Positions 52,751 through 60,940 of a stretch of DNA of 64,000 nt are shown here, in pieces (positions within the stretch are counted from its first letter, which is position 1; the number at the start of each line of letters is the position of its first letter). The position numbers and the translations under genes are program-made. This stretch comes from Bacteroidota bacterium. GTDB lineage: Bacteria > Bacteroidota > Bacteroidia > B-17B0 > Aurantibacillaceae. The stretch is from assembly GCA_030692515.1 (NCBI GenBank), contig JAUXZS010000056.1:124001-188000 (forward strand). The letters are read 5' to 3'. The notes under the pieces were generated by a model that was not told where the DNA came from, did not search any database, and worked only from the letters and a program-made list of their open reading frames with translations.

Positions 52751-52899
52751 ACGTCGAGAAGAAAATTTTGCCTCCTTGAATTTTCGTATCGAGACGCGTT
52801 TACAAAATCGTTCTCGATACAATTTTTGCAAGAGGCAGGCAAAAATCACTCGAACTGACAGCTTGCCGAATCTACAAATCACGTCGAATAGAAAATTCT
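52751..52899. repeat. Intergenic palindromic repeat with flanking direct repeats
   Basis: Inner inverted repeat GTATCGAGA (52786-52794) and TCTCGATAC (52812-52820); outer pair TTTTGCCT (52766-52773) and AGGCAAAA (52837-52844), plus CTTG/CAAG between them. A 19-bp near-direct repeat (16 of 19 identical) flanks it: 52751-52769 and 52881-52899, exactly 130 bp apart. The GTATCGAGA and AATCACTCGAA wording matches intergenic repeats I recall from Flavobacterium-like genomes; not searched. No coding frame. Confidence 0.6.
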
Positions 52900-52987
52900 A
52901 AGAGGGCCAAACAACGAAACCGAAAAATAAATTAACTCGTCTCGTGTCTTTTTTAAACTTATTCGTTATTAAGTTAAATATTACTAT

Positions 52988-53482
52988 ATGATAAAATCCA
53001 GATTCATACTTTTGACTTTTATTCTTTTCGCTATTTCTCTTTTAAAAAGCCAAGAACAGCAAAAGACAATATTATTGTTTTATATCACCGAAGCCAACAT
53101 CAACGGCGTTGACTTTAGCGAAGACTATATTAATAACGAAGCCTATATAACCTTTTATATGAACATAGATGATAGTGTTTTAACAATGGCAAACGTATTG
53201 TCATTAAATAAAAGCCAGAGCTACGGCTTTATTAAACCTTATGCGAAAATTGTGAATGATGAGCCATATGAATCTATACCCTCATTAAGGTCGTATTACA
53301 AATGGGCGTATATTAATTCATACGATAGCATCACCGGTTCTGCTCATATAGAGCTCATACAAATATTTAAAGAAGAAAAGAAATACCTTATATTAAAAAT
53401 GTACACTGATAAATATGAAGTTTGTGTCTATAAAGGATATTCTTACGATATGTTTGCTGGGTATATAACCGAAACAAAGTAA
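52988..53482 (+). CDS. Secreted hypothetical protein
   Basis: 164 aa, not recognised. A clear signal peptide (M-I-K-S-R-F-I-L-L-T-F-I-L-F, ending L-K-S-Q) is followed by a compact, aromatic-rich (Y/W/F) domain of about 140 residues with alternating strand-like segments (Y-I-T-F-Y-M-N-I-D-D, Y-K-W-A-Y-I-N, K-Y-L-I-L-K-M-Y). No lipobox, no sorting domain and no further membrane segment, so periplasmic or outer-membrane-associated. The ATG at 52988 follows the repeat. First gene of a string of unrecognised genes on the plus strand. Confidence 0.75.
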   Translation: MIKSRFILLTFILFAISLLKSQEQQKTILLFYITEANINGVDFSEDYINNEAYITFYMNIDDSVLTMANVLSLNKSQSYGFIKPYAKIVNDEPYESIPSLRSYYKWAYINSYDSITGSAHIELIQIFKEEKKYLILKMYTDKYEVCVYKGYSYDMFAGYITETK

Positions 53483-53565
53483 TCCAGCGTTCAAACTCTT
53501 CGTTTTTGCAGCATAATTAAATTGCCAACCAAATTTTAATACTAACTTAGTATTTACAAAACACT

Positions 53566-54309
53566 GTGGAAAAATCTCATACACTAAAAATCAATCGAAA
53601 GATTATTTACTTCCTAATCATCGGACTTACTGTCGGCTTTGTATTAACTTTATTGCTACAGCAAACTAAAACGTTTTCCTGCGCTTCAATTGTTGGACAA
53701 AATGACCGCTTGAAACAAAATGAAATCGAGGAACTAAAAAACAAGTATGTAGAATTTGAAAACTACCTTAATACTTTAAAAGAAAAAAAACCAAAAACCA
53801 AAGATGATTTAATCTTGGAAATAAATGAGTTCAACTATTATTTTTCGCATTACGCTGGAGCGAAGATGGCTTTAGAAGCTTCGAATCCTTATGCTGAAAT
53901 ACAATCGTTTTCTTCTAATCCATGTGAAACTCAAAGTTATCCCCAAGACTTTAACACTTATTTTGGAAATATTGTTCATGGCGATATTAATAAGTACACT
54001 AGTTTCAAATATGTCAACGAGGATGAGAGTAAGTTATTAAAGGGATCGGGCAAAATTGTTATCGCTGAAAATAAATATAAAATTGAAGATTATGGGCGGT
54101 ACCCACCTAAAGTTAAATATTTCGCAAAGTATAAAGTCTTCGACAATACATTTAGCCTTTGTGATTGTGGGTCTAAGTCCCAAAAAGGTAAAGTTTATAT
54201 TAAAGCTATGTTTGCAGACTTTATACCTGCCACTATAATTGGATTGATTATAGCTGTCATATTATCATTGGTTTGGAAATTTAATTTCAAAATAAAAATA
54301 ACAAAATAA
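53566..54309 (+). CDS. Hypothetical protein with two membrane helices
   Basis: 247 aa, not recognised. GTG start at 53566. TM1 is at about 14-31 and TM2 at about 217-238. Between them lies a ~185-residue region beginning with a coiled-coil-like charged stretch (residues 50-85) and then a Cys-containing part (N-P-C-E-T, S-L-C-D-C-G-S). Both ends should lie in the cytoplasm with the loop in the periplasm. The three cysteines near C-D-C-G and N-P-C could form disulfides. Followed 20 bp later by another unknown gene. Confidence 0.68.
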   Translation: MEKSHTLKINRKIIYFLIIGLTVGFVLTLLLQQTKTFSCASIVGQNDRLKQNEIEELKNKYVEFENYLNTLKEKKPKTKDDLILEINEFNYYFSHYAGAKMALEASNPYAEIQSFSSNPCETQSYPQDFNTYFGNIVHGDINKYTSFKYVNEDESKLLKGSGKIVIAENKYKIEDYGRYPPKVKYFAKYKVFDNTFSLCDCGSKSQKGKVYIKAMFADFIPATIIGLIIAVILSLVWKFNFKIKITK

Positions 54310-54329
54310 GGCTTCTTAGTTTATAAAAA

Positions 54330-54719
54330 ATGACAGGGTATATTGTTGTAATTGAAATAAAAAAAATTGGCTTTGTAAGTCGTATCTACAACGATTTTGC
54401 TCAGGCTGAAAGGGAAATGAATAGTACTTTTTCGTTAACAAATCATTTTGAGTTTGGGCAATGGAGAGACATTATTGATTGCTTATCAGGCTGCAAAGCT
54501 TACTCGAAATATAACATAAATGGAAATCAGGTGTACGTGGGTAAATCCAAAACAAGCATTTCAAATGGTGATGTTACGGCTTCTGTTTTGAAAGTTGATT
54601 CACAAGAATTTAATTTAAAAATGTTTATTAAGGAAAGGGAAAATCACTCGAATGTATTTAATGATTTTAGTCCGGAGTTTCTCGATCGATTTCCAAGAAT
54701 TGATACCGAAGCAAATTAA
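54330..54719 (+). CDS. Hypothetical protein
   Basis: 129 aa, no signal peptide or membrane helix, not recognised. A short beta-rich N-terminus (Y-I-V-V-I-E-I-K-K-I) leads into a mixed region with F-G-Q-W-R-D-I-I-D and N-G-N-Q-V-Y-V-G-K-S, looking like a small globular cytoplasmic domain. ATG at 54330, 20 bp after the previous stop. Proteins of this size beside each other often turn out to be immunity or toxin-neutralising proteins, but nothing in the residues proves that here. Confidence 0.6.
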   Translation: MTGYIVVIEIKKIGFVSRIYNDFAQAEREMNSTFSLTNHFEFGQWRDIIDCLSGCKAYSKYNINGNQVYVGKSKTSISNGDVTASVLKVDSQEFNLKMFIKERENHSNVFNDFSPEFLDRFPRIDTEAN

Positions 54720-54747
54720 TTTACATGGGTGAAAAAAGTATACAATT

Positions 54748-55029
54748 ATGAATACAAAAAAAACAAACCATTTAACACTTAAAAAGGCGAAAGAGCAAGC
54801 TGAGAGACATAGAAAGCAAGGCGAAGAGCGGTTTGCTAAAGAGGCTGTGGAGATTCAAAAAGAACTAAAGCTTATTGAAACACCGTTAAGCTTTTTAGAT
54901 GTTGTAATCATTTATAGATGGATTTTTAGGAAACAAATATCAATAGAAATGTTATCTAAAGATATATTAAAAGAATTCGAAAAAACAGAACAGTACAAAA
55001 CATTTGTAAAAAGAAAACAAGAGGAGTAA
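54748..55029 (+). CDS. Small charged, coiled-coil hypothetical protein
   Basis: 93 aa. Residues 8-45 form an amphipathic, strongly charged helix (A-K-E-Q-A-E-R-H-R-K-Q-G-E-E-R) and the rest is also helix-prone (I-E-M-L-S-K-D-I-L-K-E-F-E-K). No signal peptide; not recognised. It lies 28 bp after the 129-aa gene and 8 bp before the next one, so it is probably translated from the same message. Confidence 0.58.
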   Translation: MNTKKTNHLTLKKAKEQAERHRKQGEERFAKEAVEIQKELKLIETPLSFLDVVIIYRWIFRKQISIEMLSKDILKEFEKTEQYKTFVKRKQEE

Positions 55030-55037
55030 AAAAAATA

Positions 55038-55310
55038 ATGGAAAACAACTTACAAATCAATATTACTCAACACTTACGTGACGATTTATACATAGATCTT
55101 AAAATTACTTTATATTCAAAGTCAACGCTTTCTCCATGGAATAGCGAAACTCAATATGTTTGGGAAGGAAAATATAAAGAACAAAAGATTTTAGTTAAAC
55201 TAAACAGAAACGATCCCGCTGAATTTGCAAAAATTGATAAACCTTATGATTTAAGTATAACTGATCAAATTATAAGTGAAATTAAGAGCGTATTAAAAAG
55301 ATATGATTAA
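55038..55310 (+). CDS. Hypothetical protein
   Basis: 90 aa, not recognised. It has a beta-rich core (I-N-I-T-Q-H, I-D-L-K-I-T-L-Y-S, Y-V-W-E-G-K-Y) and an amphipathic C-terminal helix. No signal peptide or membrane helix. It starts 8 bp after the previous stop and ends 5 bp before the next start, fitting one operon of small cytoplasmic proteins. Confidence 0.58.
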   Translation: MENNLQINITQHLRDDLYIDLKITLYSKSTLSPWNSETQYVWEGKYKEQKILVKLNRNDPAEFAKIDKPYDLSITDQIISEIKSVLKRYD

Positions 55311-55315
55311 TTTTT

Positions 55316-56080
55316 ATGAAAATTAAAGAAATTAAAACGAAACTTTTTCAACTCAAACCTGAAAATGAAAGAGACATATCTGTCTTTTTAAAGAGACCTG
55401 ACTTAGTTGATTTTTTACGAGAAAATGCTGTTGTAATATTTGATGAAAAAGGTAATAAAACTGCGGCTCAGTTTTTTGATCAGGAGGGAAATACTATTTT
55501 AAAACACGAACATAAATATGATATCGATAATAATCTAATTGAAAGTATATATTTTGAGGAAGGGCAATTAATTAGTAGGATTAATTACTTAAAAATTAGG
55601 ACGAAATTATTAATCGAATACAATTATCGTCATGATGATTCTTTAAGAAATAGAATTGAAACGGAGTTTGATGAAAACGAAAATAAAATTTTATGCCAAG
55701 AATTTAATGAAAAAGACGAATTACAATCCAAGGTTATCTTCAAAAATTACGAGGATTCATTGCGGGTTGAAAAATTTGTATATAATTCCATCGGTACTTT
55801 AGTACTCCAAACGCTTTCTAAGTATGACATAAATAATAATTTAATAGAACAGATTTACTTTGACAAATCAAATAATATTGAGAGAAAGGAATTATATACA
55901 TATGATTCATTTAATAATATTATAGAAGAGATTGGGTTTAGGTCCGATGGCATTAAGTCTCGCCTACAGGAAAATAAATATAGTTACGATAATTATAACA
56001 ATTGGATTAAGAAAATTGAATATTATGATTGTAAATCCAAAAGCATTGAATTGCGTGAAATAACCTATTTTAATAACTAA
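55316..56080 (+). CDS. YD/RHS-like repeat protein, cytoplasmic
   Basis: 254 aa. After an N-terminal helix region (1-40) the protein is built of about seven units of the type Y-D-I-x-N-N-L-I-E-x-I-Y-F and F-D-E-x-x-N-K, resembling the YD repeats of RHS/teneurin-like proteins and the MORN-like variants of DUF-type repeats. No signal peptide is present, unlike secreted RHS proteins, and it is far shorter. It might be an immunity or adaptor protein for a polymorphic toxin (speculation), or an independent family. It is the last gene of the tight block 54748-56080. Confidence 0.62.
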   Translation: MKIKEIKTKLFQLKPENERDISVFLKRPDLVDFLRENAVVIFDEKGNKTAAQFFDQEGNTILKHEHKYDIDNNLIESIYFEEGQLISRINYLKIRTKLLIEYNYRHDDSLRNRIETEFDENENKILCQEFNEKDELQSKVIFKNYEDSLRVEKFVYNSIGTLVLQTLSKYDINNNLIEQIYFDKSNNIERKELYTYDSFNNIIEEIGFRSDGIKSRLQENKYSYDNYNNWIKKIEYYDCKSKSIELREITYFNN

Positions 56081-56271
56081 ATTAAATCATGACTTTCCGA
56101 TAAATAAAAAGTTAACCCCACAACAACCATTGAAAAAGAATAAGACTTTATAAATGAATTGCTTATGTTTGATGGGTGCGAAGCCAAAAACTGTTCAAGT
56201 TTTTTTGCATGCGAGGATTGACAAAAAATATGTTAGTTCGGTTTTATATTTTATCTTTAGTGAAAAATATT

Positions 56272-56493
56272 ATGAAAAACTTTATTTTAACTTTGACAAT
56301 GTTTGCATCTTTTGCAACATATTCGCAGACAGCAAAAGGCTCTCATAAATCCAATTCGAACTCAAACAATAAAACAAATACTAACGTAACAAGCCAAAAA
56401 CAATATAAAAGCGCAGAATCTGGGCGGTATATTACAAAAACTCAAGCTGAAAAATCTCCATCAACAACATATTCAACAAAAAGAAAAAAATAA
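56272..56493 (+). CDS. Small secreted basic protein
   Basis: 73 aa from the ATG at 56272; extension upstream only adds unconserved residues before the signal peptide M-K-N-F-I-L-T-L-T-M (ending T-Y-S-Q). The mature 50 residues are Ser/Asn/Lys-rich and end in S-G-R-Y-I-T-K-T-Q-A-E-K-S-P-S-T-T-Y, resembling a short tail motif (S-G-x-Y/F-V-T-K-x-x-A-x-x-x-P-x-T-T) that recurs at the end of small proteins in many bacteria (recalled). Function unknown; likely periplasmic. Confidence 0.6.
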   Translation: MKNFILTLTMFASFATYSQTAKGSHKSNSNSNNKTNTNVTSQKQYKSAESGRYITKTQAEKSPSTTYSTKRKK

Positions 56494-56804
56494 AATCGTA
56501 TTATTTATATTCATATCAAAGGACAAGCAAACACAATTAAATATTTTGTGTGGGCGTAGATTCTAACAGCAAACTGGCGCAAAACATTACATACTGAAAG
56601 CTACAAGCGCGCTCTAAAAAATGGTTCATTGTATTTAATTGTTCTATGAGTGAAGAAAGTGGCTGCCATAACCGTTAAAACATTTCGTTCAGCCTAACCG
56701 CCAAAATTCCACTTTTTAACACATCCCTAGGCGTAATAAAACCCGAAATCTAGTGTAACATTTCAAATAATATTTTATATTTAGTGTTTCAACACACACA
56801 CAAA
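56494..56804. other. Gene-free stretch of 311 bp
   Basis: No coding frame with convincing composition on either strand. It holds only a weak inverted repeat, AAAGTGG (56656-56662) with CCACTTT (56709-56715) across 46 nt, and a TATATTTA sequence at the right end close to a -7 box. It may be a leader region of the TPR gene or a decayed accessory gene. Confidence 0.4.
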
Positions 56805-57860
56805 ATGAAACACAACTATTTGTTAGCCATTATGGTTTTTCTAATGGTAAATGCTTATTCGCAAGACACAATCAAGGTTGCAAGCGACTTAACGCCTGAC
56901 CAAATTGCTGAATTAGATTATAACAATGGCCTAGCTGCCCTTAAGAAAAACGAAAGTTCAACCGCGGTTGAATTATTTACTAAGGCCTTGGCTGCTAAAC
57001 CTAATTTTGATAAGGCGCTTGCCAATAGAGCAATTGCTTACACAAATTTAAAAAAGCACTCTTTGGCTCTTGCTGATATTAATAGCGCAATTGTTATAAA
57101 CGCTCAAAATCCAGAATTTTATTTTAATAAAGGTTTAATTTTTTATAGCTTAAATCAAAACGATAGCCAGCAAGTTGCTCTTGATAAGTGCCTAAAAATA
57201 AATCCCTCTCATCCTGAGGCTTGTTATTATAAAGGCATTGCATTTTATGATACAAAAGATTACGACAAATCAATCGAGTTTCTTACAAAAGCAATTTCTG
57301 CAAACCCTAAATACGTTTACGCATACAACGACAGGGCGAGTGTAAAAAGAGCAAAAGGAGATTACGCCGGTGCAATTGCAGATTATGAAAAAGCAATTAG
57401 CTTAGATAACACGCTTGCTTTTATTCATAACAACTTAGGGTCGGCTTACCGTTTAAATAAAAATTATTCTAAAGCCACAGAAGCATATTCAAAAGCTATT
57501 CAAATAAACCCTACTTACTTAGTTGCTCTTAACAACAGGGGCTCAGCTAATTTTGAAAATAATAATTTAAGTGCGGCGCAAACTGATTTTGAAGCTGTAT
57601 TAAAAAAAGATCCTAAAAACTCTTTTGCTTATAACAATCTATCATCTATTGCTATTAAAAATAAAGATTATAAAAAAGCTAAAGACATGGCCTCGCGCGC
57701 TATTGAATCTGATGCAAAAAACGGCCCCGCTTATTACAACCGAGGTATTGCTCGCCAAATGTTGCGTGACGAGGCTGAATGTTGTGCCGACTGGAAAAAA
57801 GCATTAGAGTTGGGTGTTACGGGAGCGAAGCAATTTATTAATTCATCTTGCTTAGACTAA
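56805..57860 (+). CDS. Secreted TPR-repeat protein
   Basis: 351 aa from the ATG at 56805 (an upstream GTG was rejected because the signal peptide M-K-H-N-Y-L-L-A-I-M, ending N-A-Y-S-Q, begins here). Residues 35-345 are about nine tetratricopeptide repeats with the usual A-x-x-x-Y/F and A-L-x-x-x-P pattern. Such proteins are scaffolds for protein-protein contacts in the periplasm or at the outer membrane. It lies 36 bp before the PorE-like gene and may be co-transcribed with it, though both are common on their own. Confidence 0.85.
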   Translation: MKHNYLLAIMVFLMVNAYSQDTIKVASDLTPDQIAELDYNNGLAALKKNESSTAVELFTKALAAKPNFDKALANRAIAYTNLKKHSLALADINSAIVINAQNPEFYFNKGLIFYSLNQNDSQQVALDKCLKINPSHPEACYYKGIAFYDTKDYDKSIEFLTKAISANPKYVYAYNDRASVKRAKGDYAGAIADYEKAISLDNTLAFIHNNLGSAYRLNKNYSKATEAYSKAIQINPTYLVALNNRGSANFENNNLSAAQTDFEAVLKKDPKNSFAYNNLSSIAIKNKDYKKAKDMASRAIESDAKNGPAYYNRGIARQMLRDEAECCADWKKALELGVTGAKQFINSSCLD

Positions 57861-57896
57861 TTTATTTTAATTATACATTAATTCTTTTTTGTGAAT

Positions 57897-60038
57897 ATGA
57901 AAAATTTAATTTTTACACTAACTCTTTTTTTATTATCCTTTTTATCTTTTTCTCAATCAATAGAATTTGAAAAAGATAATTTTCCGGGAAAAAAAGATGA
58001 AATGAAAGCTGCTCGTAAACAAGTAGATATTGGCATCCAATTTTACATGCAAGGGCGAAAAGAATTTGATGATTTTAAAAAAGCTTATATTTCTGAGCAC
58101 AGATATTGTCCGGTTAGTCACTATGATTACCAAAAATCAGGATACCAAAGTTTTAGAGGCGCTATCTCTCCTCTTAATGAAGGGCAACGTTTTAATCCCA
58201 ATAATGCTCGTTTAAATTACATGCTTGGTTTTATTTCTTTTATCACCGATCCAACAACGCCTCAAACATTAACCTATTTTGAAACAGCTTACAAACTAGA
58301 CCCCAATGTTGAACCAGATGTTGCGTTTTGGTTGGCTTGGTCTTATCATTTAAATAGCCGTTGGGATGATGCTATTAAATATTATCAAATTTATCTTCAA
58401 TCGGGCTCTAAAAAAAGCACCTACGAAACAGATGATGTAAATAAAAAAATTGCCGAATGTAACAGTGGTAAAAAATTCAGCGCAACACCCGAAAGAGTTT
58501 TTGTAGACAACCTTGGGTCTGCTATAAATAGTTCCTTTCCAGAATACGGTCCTTCAATTTCCGCCGATGAGGAAACAATTATTTTTACAGCAAGAAGAGA
58601 TAATTCTACCGGCGCAAAACGCGATGAAAATGATAATGGTTATTATGAAGACGTATATTCTTCTATAAAAGTTAACGGAAAATGGCAGGCCTCAAAACAA
58701 TTAAGTAAAAATGTAAATACCGAAAACCATGATGCCGCGGCTGGTTTGTCATCAGATGGAAGTAAGTTATATGTTTATAGACATTCGGGTAAAGATGGTG
58801 GTGATTTGTACGAAAGCGTTTTGTTTGGAGCAGATTGGGAGGCGCCTGTTCATATGAATAAAAACATTAACACTAAATATCATGAGTCTAGCGTAAGTTT
58901 AAGTTTTGACGGTAAGCGTTTGTATTTTGTAAGTGATAAAGAATCTGGATTAGGTGATAGAGATATTTACTATAGCGATATGGATGTTAAAGGAGAATGG
59001 GGACCCTCAAAGAATATTGGCCCTGTAATAAATACAAAATATGCTGATGAGGCTGTTTTTATGCATCCTGACGGGGTAACACTTTACTTTAGCAGTAAGG
59101 GCCACAACACTATGGGTGGTTATGATATATTTAAAAGCACTTTGGTAAATGGTGTTTGGGGCGCTCCACAAAACTTAGGATACCCAATTAACGGTCCGGA
59201 CGATGACGTGTTTTTTGTTGTTAGCGGGAGTGGAAGTCGCGCTTATTTTGCTTCTTCAAAAACTGGAGGTTTTGGCGAAAAAGACCTTTATAAAATTACT
59301 TTTCTTGGGCCTGAAAAAGCGCCCTTATTAAACACGCAAGACCAATTAATTGCAATGGCGGCCAATCCTGTTAGTAATTTAAAAGTAGAAAACGCTGTGG
59401 AAGTTAAATCTGCTAAACTAACTATTTTAAAAGGTGTGGTAACAGACGCAAAAACAAATCAGACTTTAGAGTCTTCTATTGATTTAATTGATAACGATAA
59501 AAATATTGTTTTAGCAACGTTTAAATCAAATAGTTCAACCGGAAAATATCTAGTTACTTTACCAAGTGGTAAAAACTATGGTATTGCTGTAAAGCGCGAC
59601 GGTTATTTATTTCACTCCGAGAATTTTAATCTTCCTGACAATGCAGATTTTCAGGAATTTACAAAAGATGTAGCGCTTAAAAAGATTGAGATTGGAAGCA
59701 CAATTGTATTAAGAAATATTTTCTTTGATTTTGATAAAGCATCTATTCGTCCCGAATCAGCTAATGAATTAGAGCGTTTAATAAAATTATTAAATGATAA
59801 CCCAACTTTAAAAATTGAGCTTGGAAGCCATACAGATAGTAAAGGTTCTGATGATTATAATTGGAAGCTAAGCGAAAGCAGGTCTACCTCGGTTGTAGAT
59901 TATTTAATTGGCAAAGGAATTAGTACGTCGCGCTTGGTGGCAAAAGGTTATGGCGAAACTAAACCTATTGATACTAATGATACCGACGAGGGTAGACAAA
60001 ACAATAGAAGAACAGAGTTTAAAATTTTAGAGAAATAG
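57897..60038 (+). CDS. PorE-like OmpA-family protein (TPR, PD40 propeller, CarboxypepD_reg, OmpA)
   Basis: 713 aa from the ATG at 57897 (a GTG two codons earlier is less likely). Order of domains: signal peptide (L-I-F-T-L-T-L-F, ending S-F-S-Q), TPR-like helices (about 30-195), a PD40/WD40 propeller (about 205-450; repeats of the form D-G-x-x-L-Y-F-S/V-S, G-G-Y-D-I-F, L-G-x-x-I-N), a carboxypeptidase-regulatory domain (about 508-602) and an OmpA peptidoglycan-binding domain (about 603-713: F-F-D-F-D-K-A-S, G-S-H-T-D-S-K-G-S, N-R-R-T-E-F). This order is that of P. gingivalis PorE, a T9SS component. Several such paralogues usually occur per genome, so PorE identity itself is not certain. Confidence 0.87.
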   Translation: MKNLIFTLTLFLLSFLSFSQSIEFEKDNFPGKKDEMKAARKQVDIGIQFYMQGRKEFDDFKKAYISEHRYCPVSHYDYQKSGYQSFRGAISPLNEGQRFNPNNARLNYMLGFISFITDPTTPQTLTYFETAYKLDPNVEPDVAFWLAWSYHLNSRWDDAIKYYQIYLQSGSKKSTYETDDVNKKIAECNSGKKFSATPERVFVDNLGSAINSSFPEYGPSISADEETIIFTARRDNSTGAKRDENDNGYYEDVYSSIKVNGKWQASKQLSKNVNTENHDAAAGLSSDGSKLYVYRHSGKDGGDLYESVLFGADWEAPVHMNKNINTKYHESSVSLSFDGKRLYFVSDKESGLGDRDIYYSDMDVKGEWGPSKNIGPVINTKYADEAVFMHPDGVTLYFSSKGHNTMGGYDIFKSTLVNGVWGAPQNLGYPINGPDDDVFFVVSGSGSRAYFASSKTGGFGEKDLYKITFLGPEKAPLLNTQDQLIAMAANPVSNLKVENAVEVKSAKLTILKGVVTDAKTNQTLESSIDLIDNDKNIVLATFKSNSSTGKYLVTLPSGKNYGIAVKRDGYLFHSENFNLPDNADFQEFTKDVALKKIEIGSTIVLRNIFFDFDKASIRPESANELERLIKLLNDNPTLKIELGSHTDSKGSDDYNWKLSESRSTSVVDYLIGKGISTSRLVAKGYGETKPIDTNDTDEGRQNNRRTEFKILEK

Positions 60039-60060
60039 TTTCTGTTCTTATCTCATTTCA

Positions 60061-60099
60061 GACCCTGAAGGTTTTATAAAACTTCAGGGTCTTATTTTT
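60061..60099. terminator. Bidirectional terminator between the PorE-like gene and murI
   Basis: GACCCTGAA (60061-60069) pairs with TTCAGGGTC (60083-60091), and the stem continues with G-TTTT over AAAA-C around AT. A T-run follows on the plus strand and A/T sequence on the other side; the two genes converge. Confidence 0.85.
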
Positions 60100-60103
60100 A
60101 CAA

Positions 60104-60937
60104 TTAAAGTGCTAAGTGTTTCGATTTAACTTCTTTTCCATAAAAAAGTGTAGCCGATTTATCAAACGTTGCCGTTAGGTCGGTAGTATAAAAACTAACG
60201 ATTCCCGACTTACTGCAATTTATTTCCATTTCTGGATGGCGATGTAAATACTCCTTTAATCCTTTTGCTACAATGGTTCCTTGAGAAAGTAATTGAACGT
60301 TGTCGGGTAAATATTTTTTTATTTTGTCAATTATTAATGGGTAATGGGTACAGCCTAAAATAATAGCGTCGATGTTGGGCTGCTGTTGCATCAAGTGTTC
60401 AACATGTTTTTTAATAAAATACTCAGCCCCTTCGCTTTGGTGTTCGTTGTTTTCAATTAAAGGAACCCACATTGGACAAGCTTCTTGATATACATGAATG
60501 TTTGGAAAGAATTTTTCTATCTCAACCAAATAAGAACCAGAACTAACGGTTCCCGCTGTGCCTAAAACGCCAACATTACCAGACTTAGTATGGTTACCTA
60601 TAATTTCGGTAGTTGGTCTAATTACGCCGAGCACTCTTTTATTTGGGCCAATTCTTGGAAGGTCTTTTTGTTGAATTGTTCTTAGCGCTTTTGCCGAAGC
60701 GGTATTGCAGGCCAAAACAACAAGTTCACAACCCATATTAAATAAATGATTAACGCATTCTAATGTATACTCATAAACCGTTTCGAAGCTTCGTGAACCA
60801 TAAGGAGCTCGCGCATTATCTCCCAAATACAAATAATCATATTGCGGCATTTCTTTAACGATTTCTTTTAAAACAGTTAAGCCGCCAAAACCACTATCAA
60901 AAATACCAATAGGTTTATATGTAGATTTTTTACTCAT
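60104..60937 (-). CDS. murI: Glutamate racemase
   Basis: 277 aa. It makes D-glutamate for the peptidoglycan stem peptide. The active-site acid region is F-D-S-G-F-G-G (Asp14), and the two catalytic cysteines are Cys77 (A-C-N-T-A-S) and Cys196 (G-C-T-H-Y-P). All parts intact. It follows the porin-like gene by 3 bp, so both are transcribed together from the right. ATG start. Confidence 0.95.
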   Translation of the reverse strand: MSKKSTYKPIGIFDSGFGGLTVLKEIVKEMPQYDYLYLGDNARAPYGSRSFETVYEYTLECVNHLFNMGCELVVLACNTASAKALRTIQQKDLPRIGPNKRVLGVIRPTTEIIGNHTKSGNVGVLGTAGTVSSGSYLVEIEKFFPNIHVYQEACPMWVPLIENNEHQSEGAEYFIKKHVEHLMQQQPNIDAIILGCTHYPLIIDKIKKYLPDNVQLLSQGTIVAKGLKEYLHRHPEMEINCSKSGIVSFYTTDLTATFDKSATLFYGKEVKSKHLAL

Positions 60938-60940
60938 TAT

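Noticed and set aside
56154-56348. Plus-strand frame of 64 codons overlapping the small secreted protein
   Set aside because: It overlaps the better-supported signal-peptide frame and has no recognisable features.
56692-56698. GCCTAAC resembling an integron attC core (RYYYAAC)
   Set aside because: No matching GTTRRRY partner at the right distance, no further attC-like sites and no integrase; a chance match.
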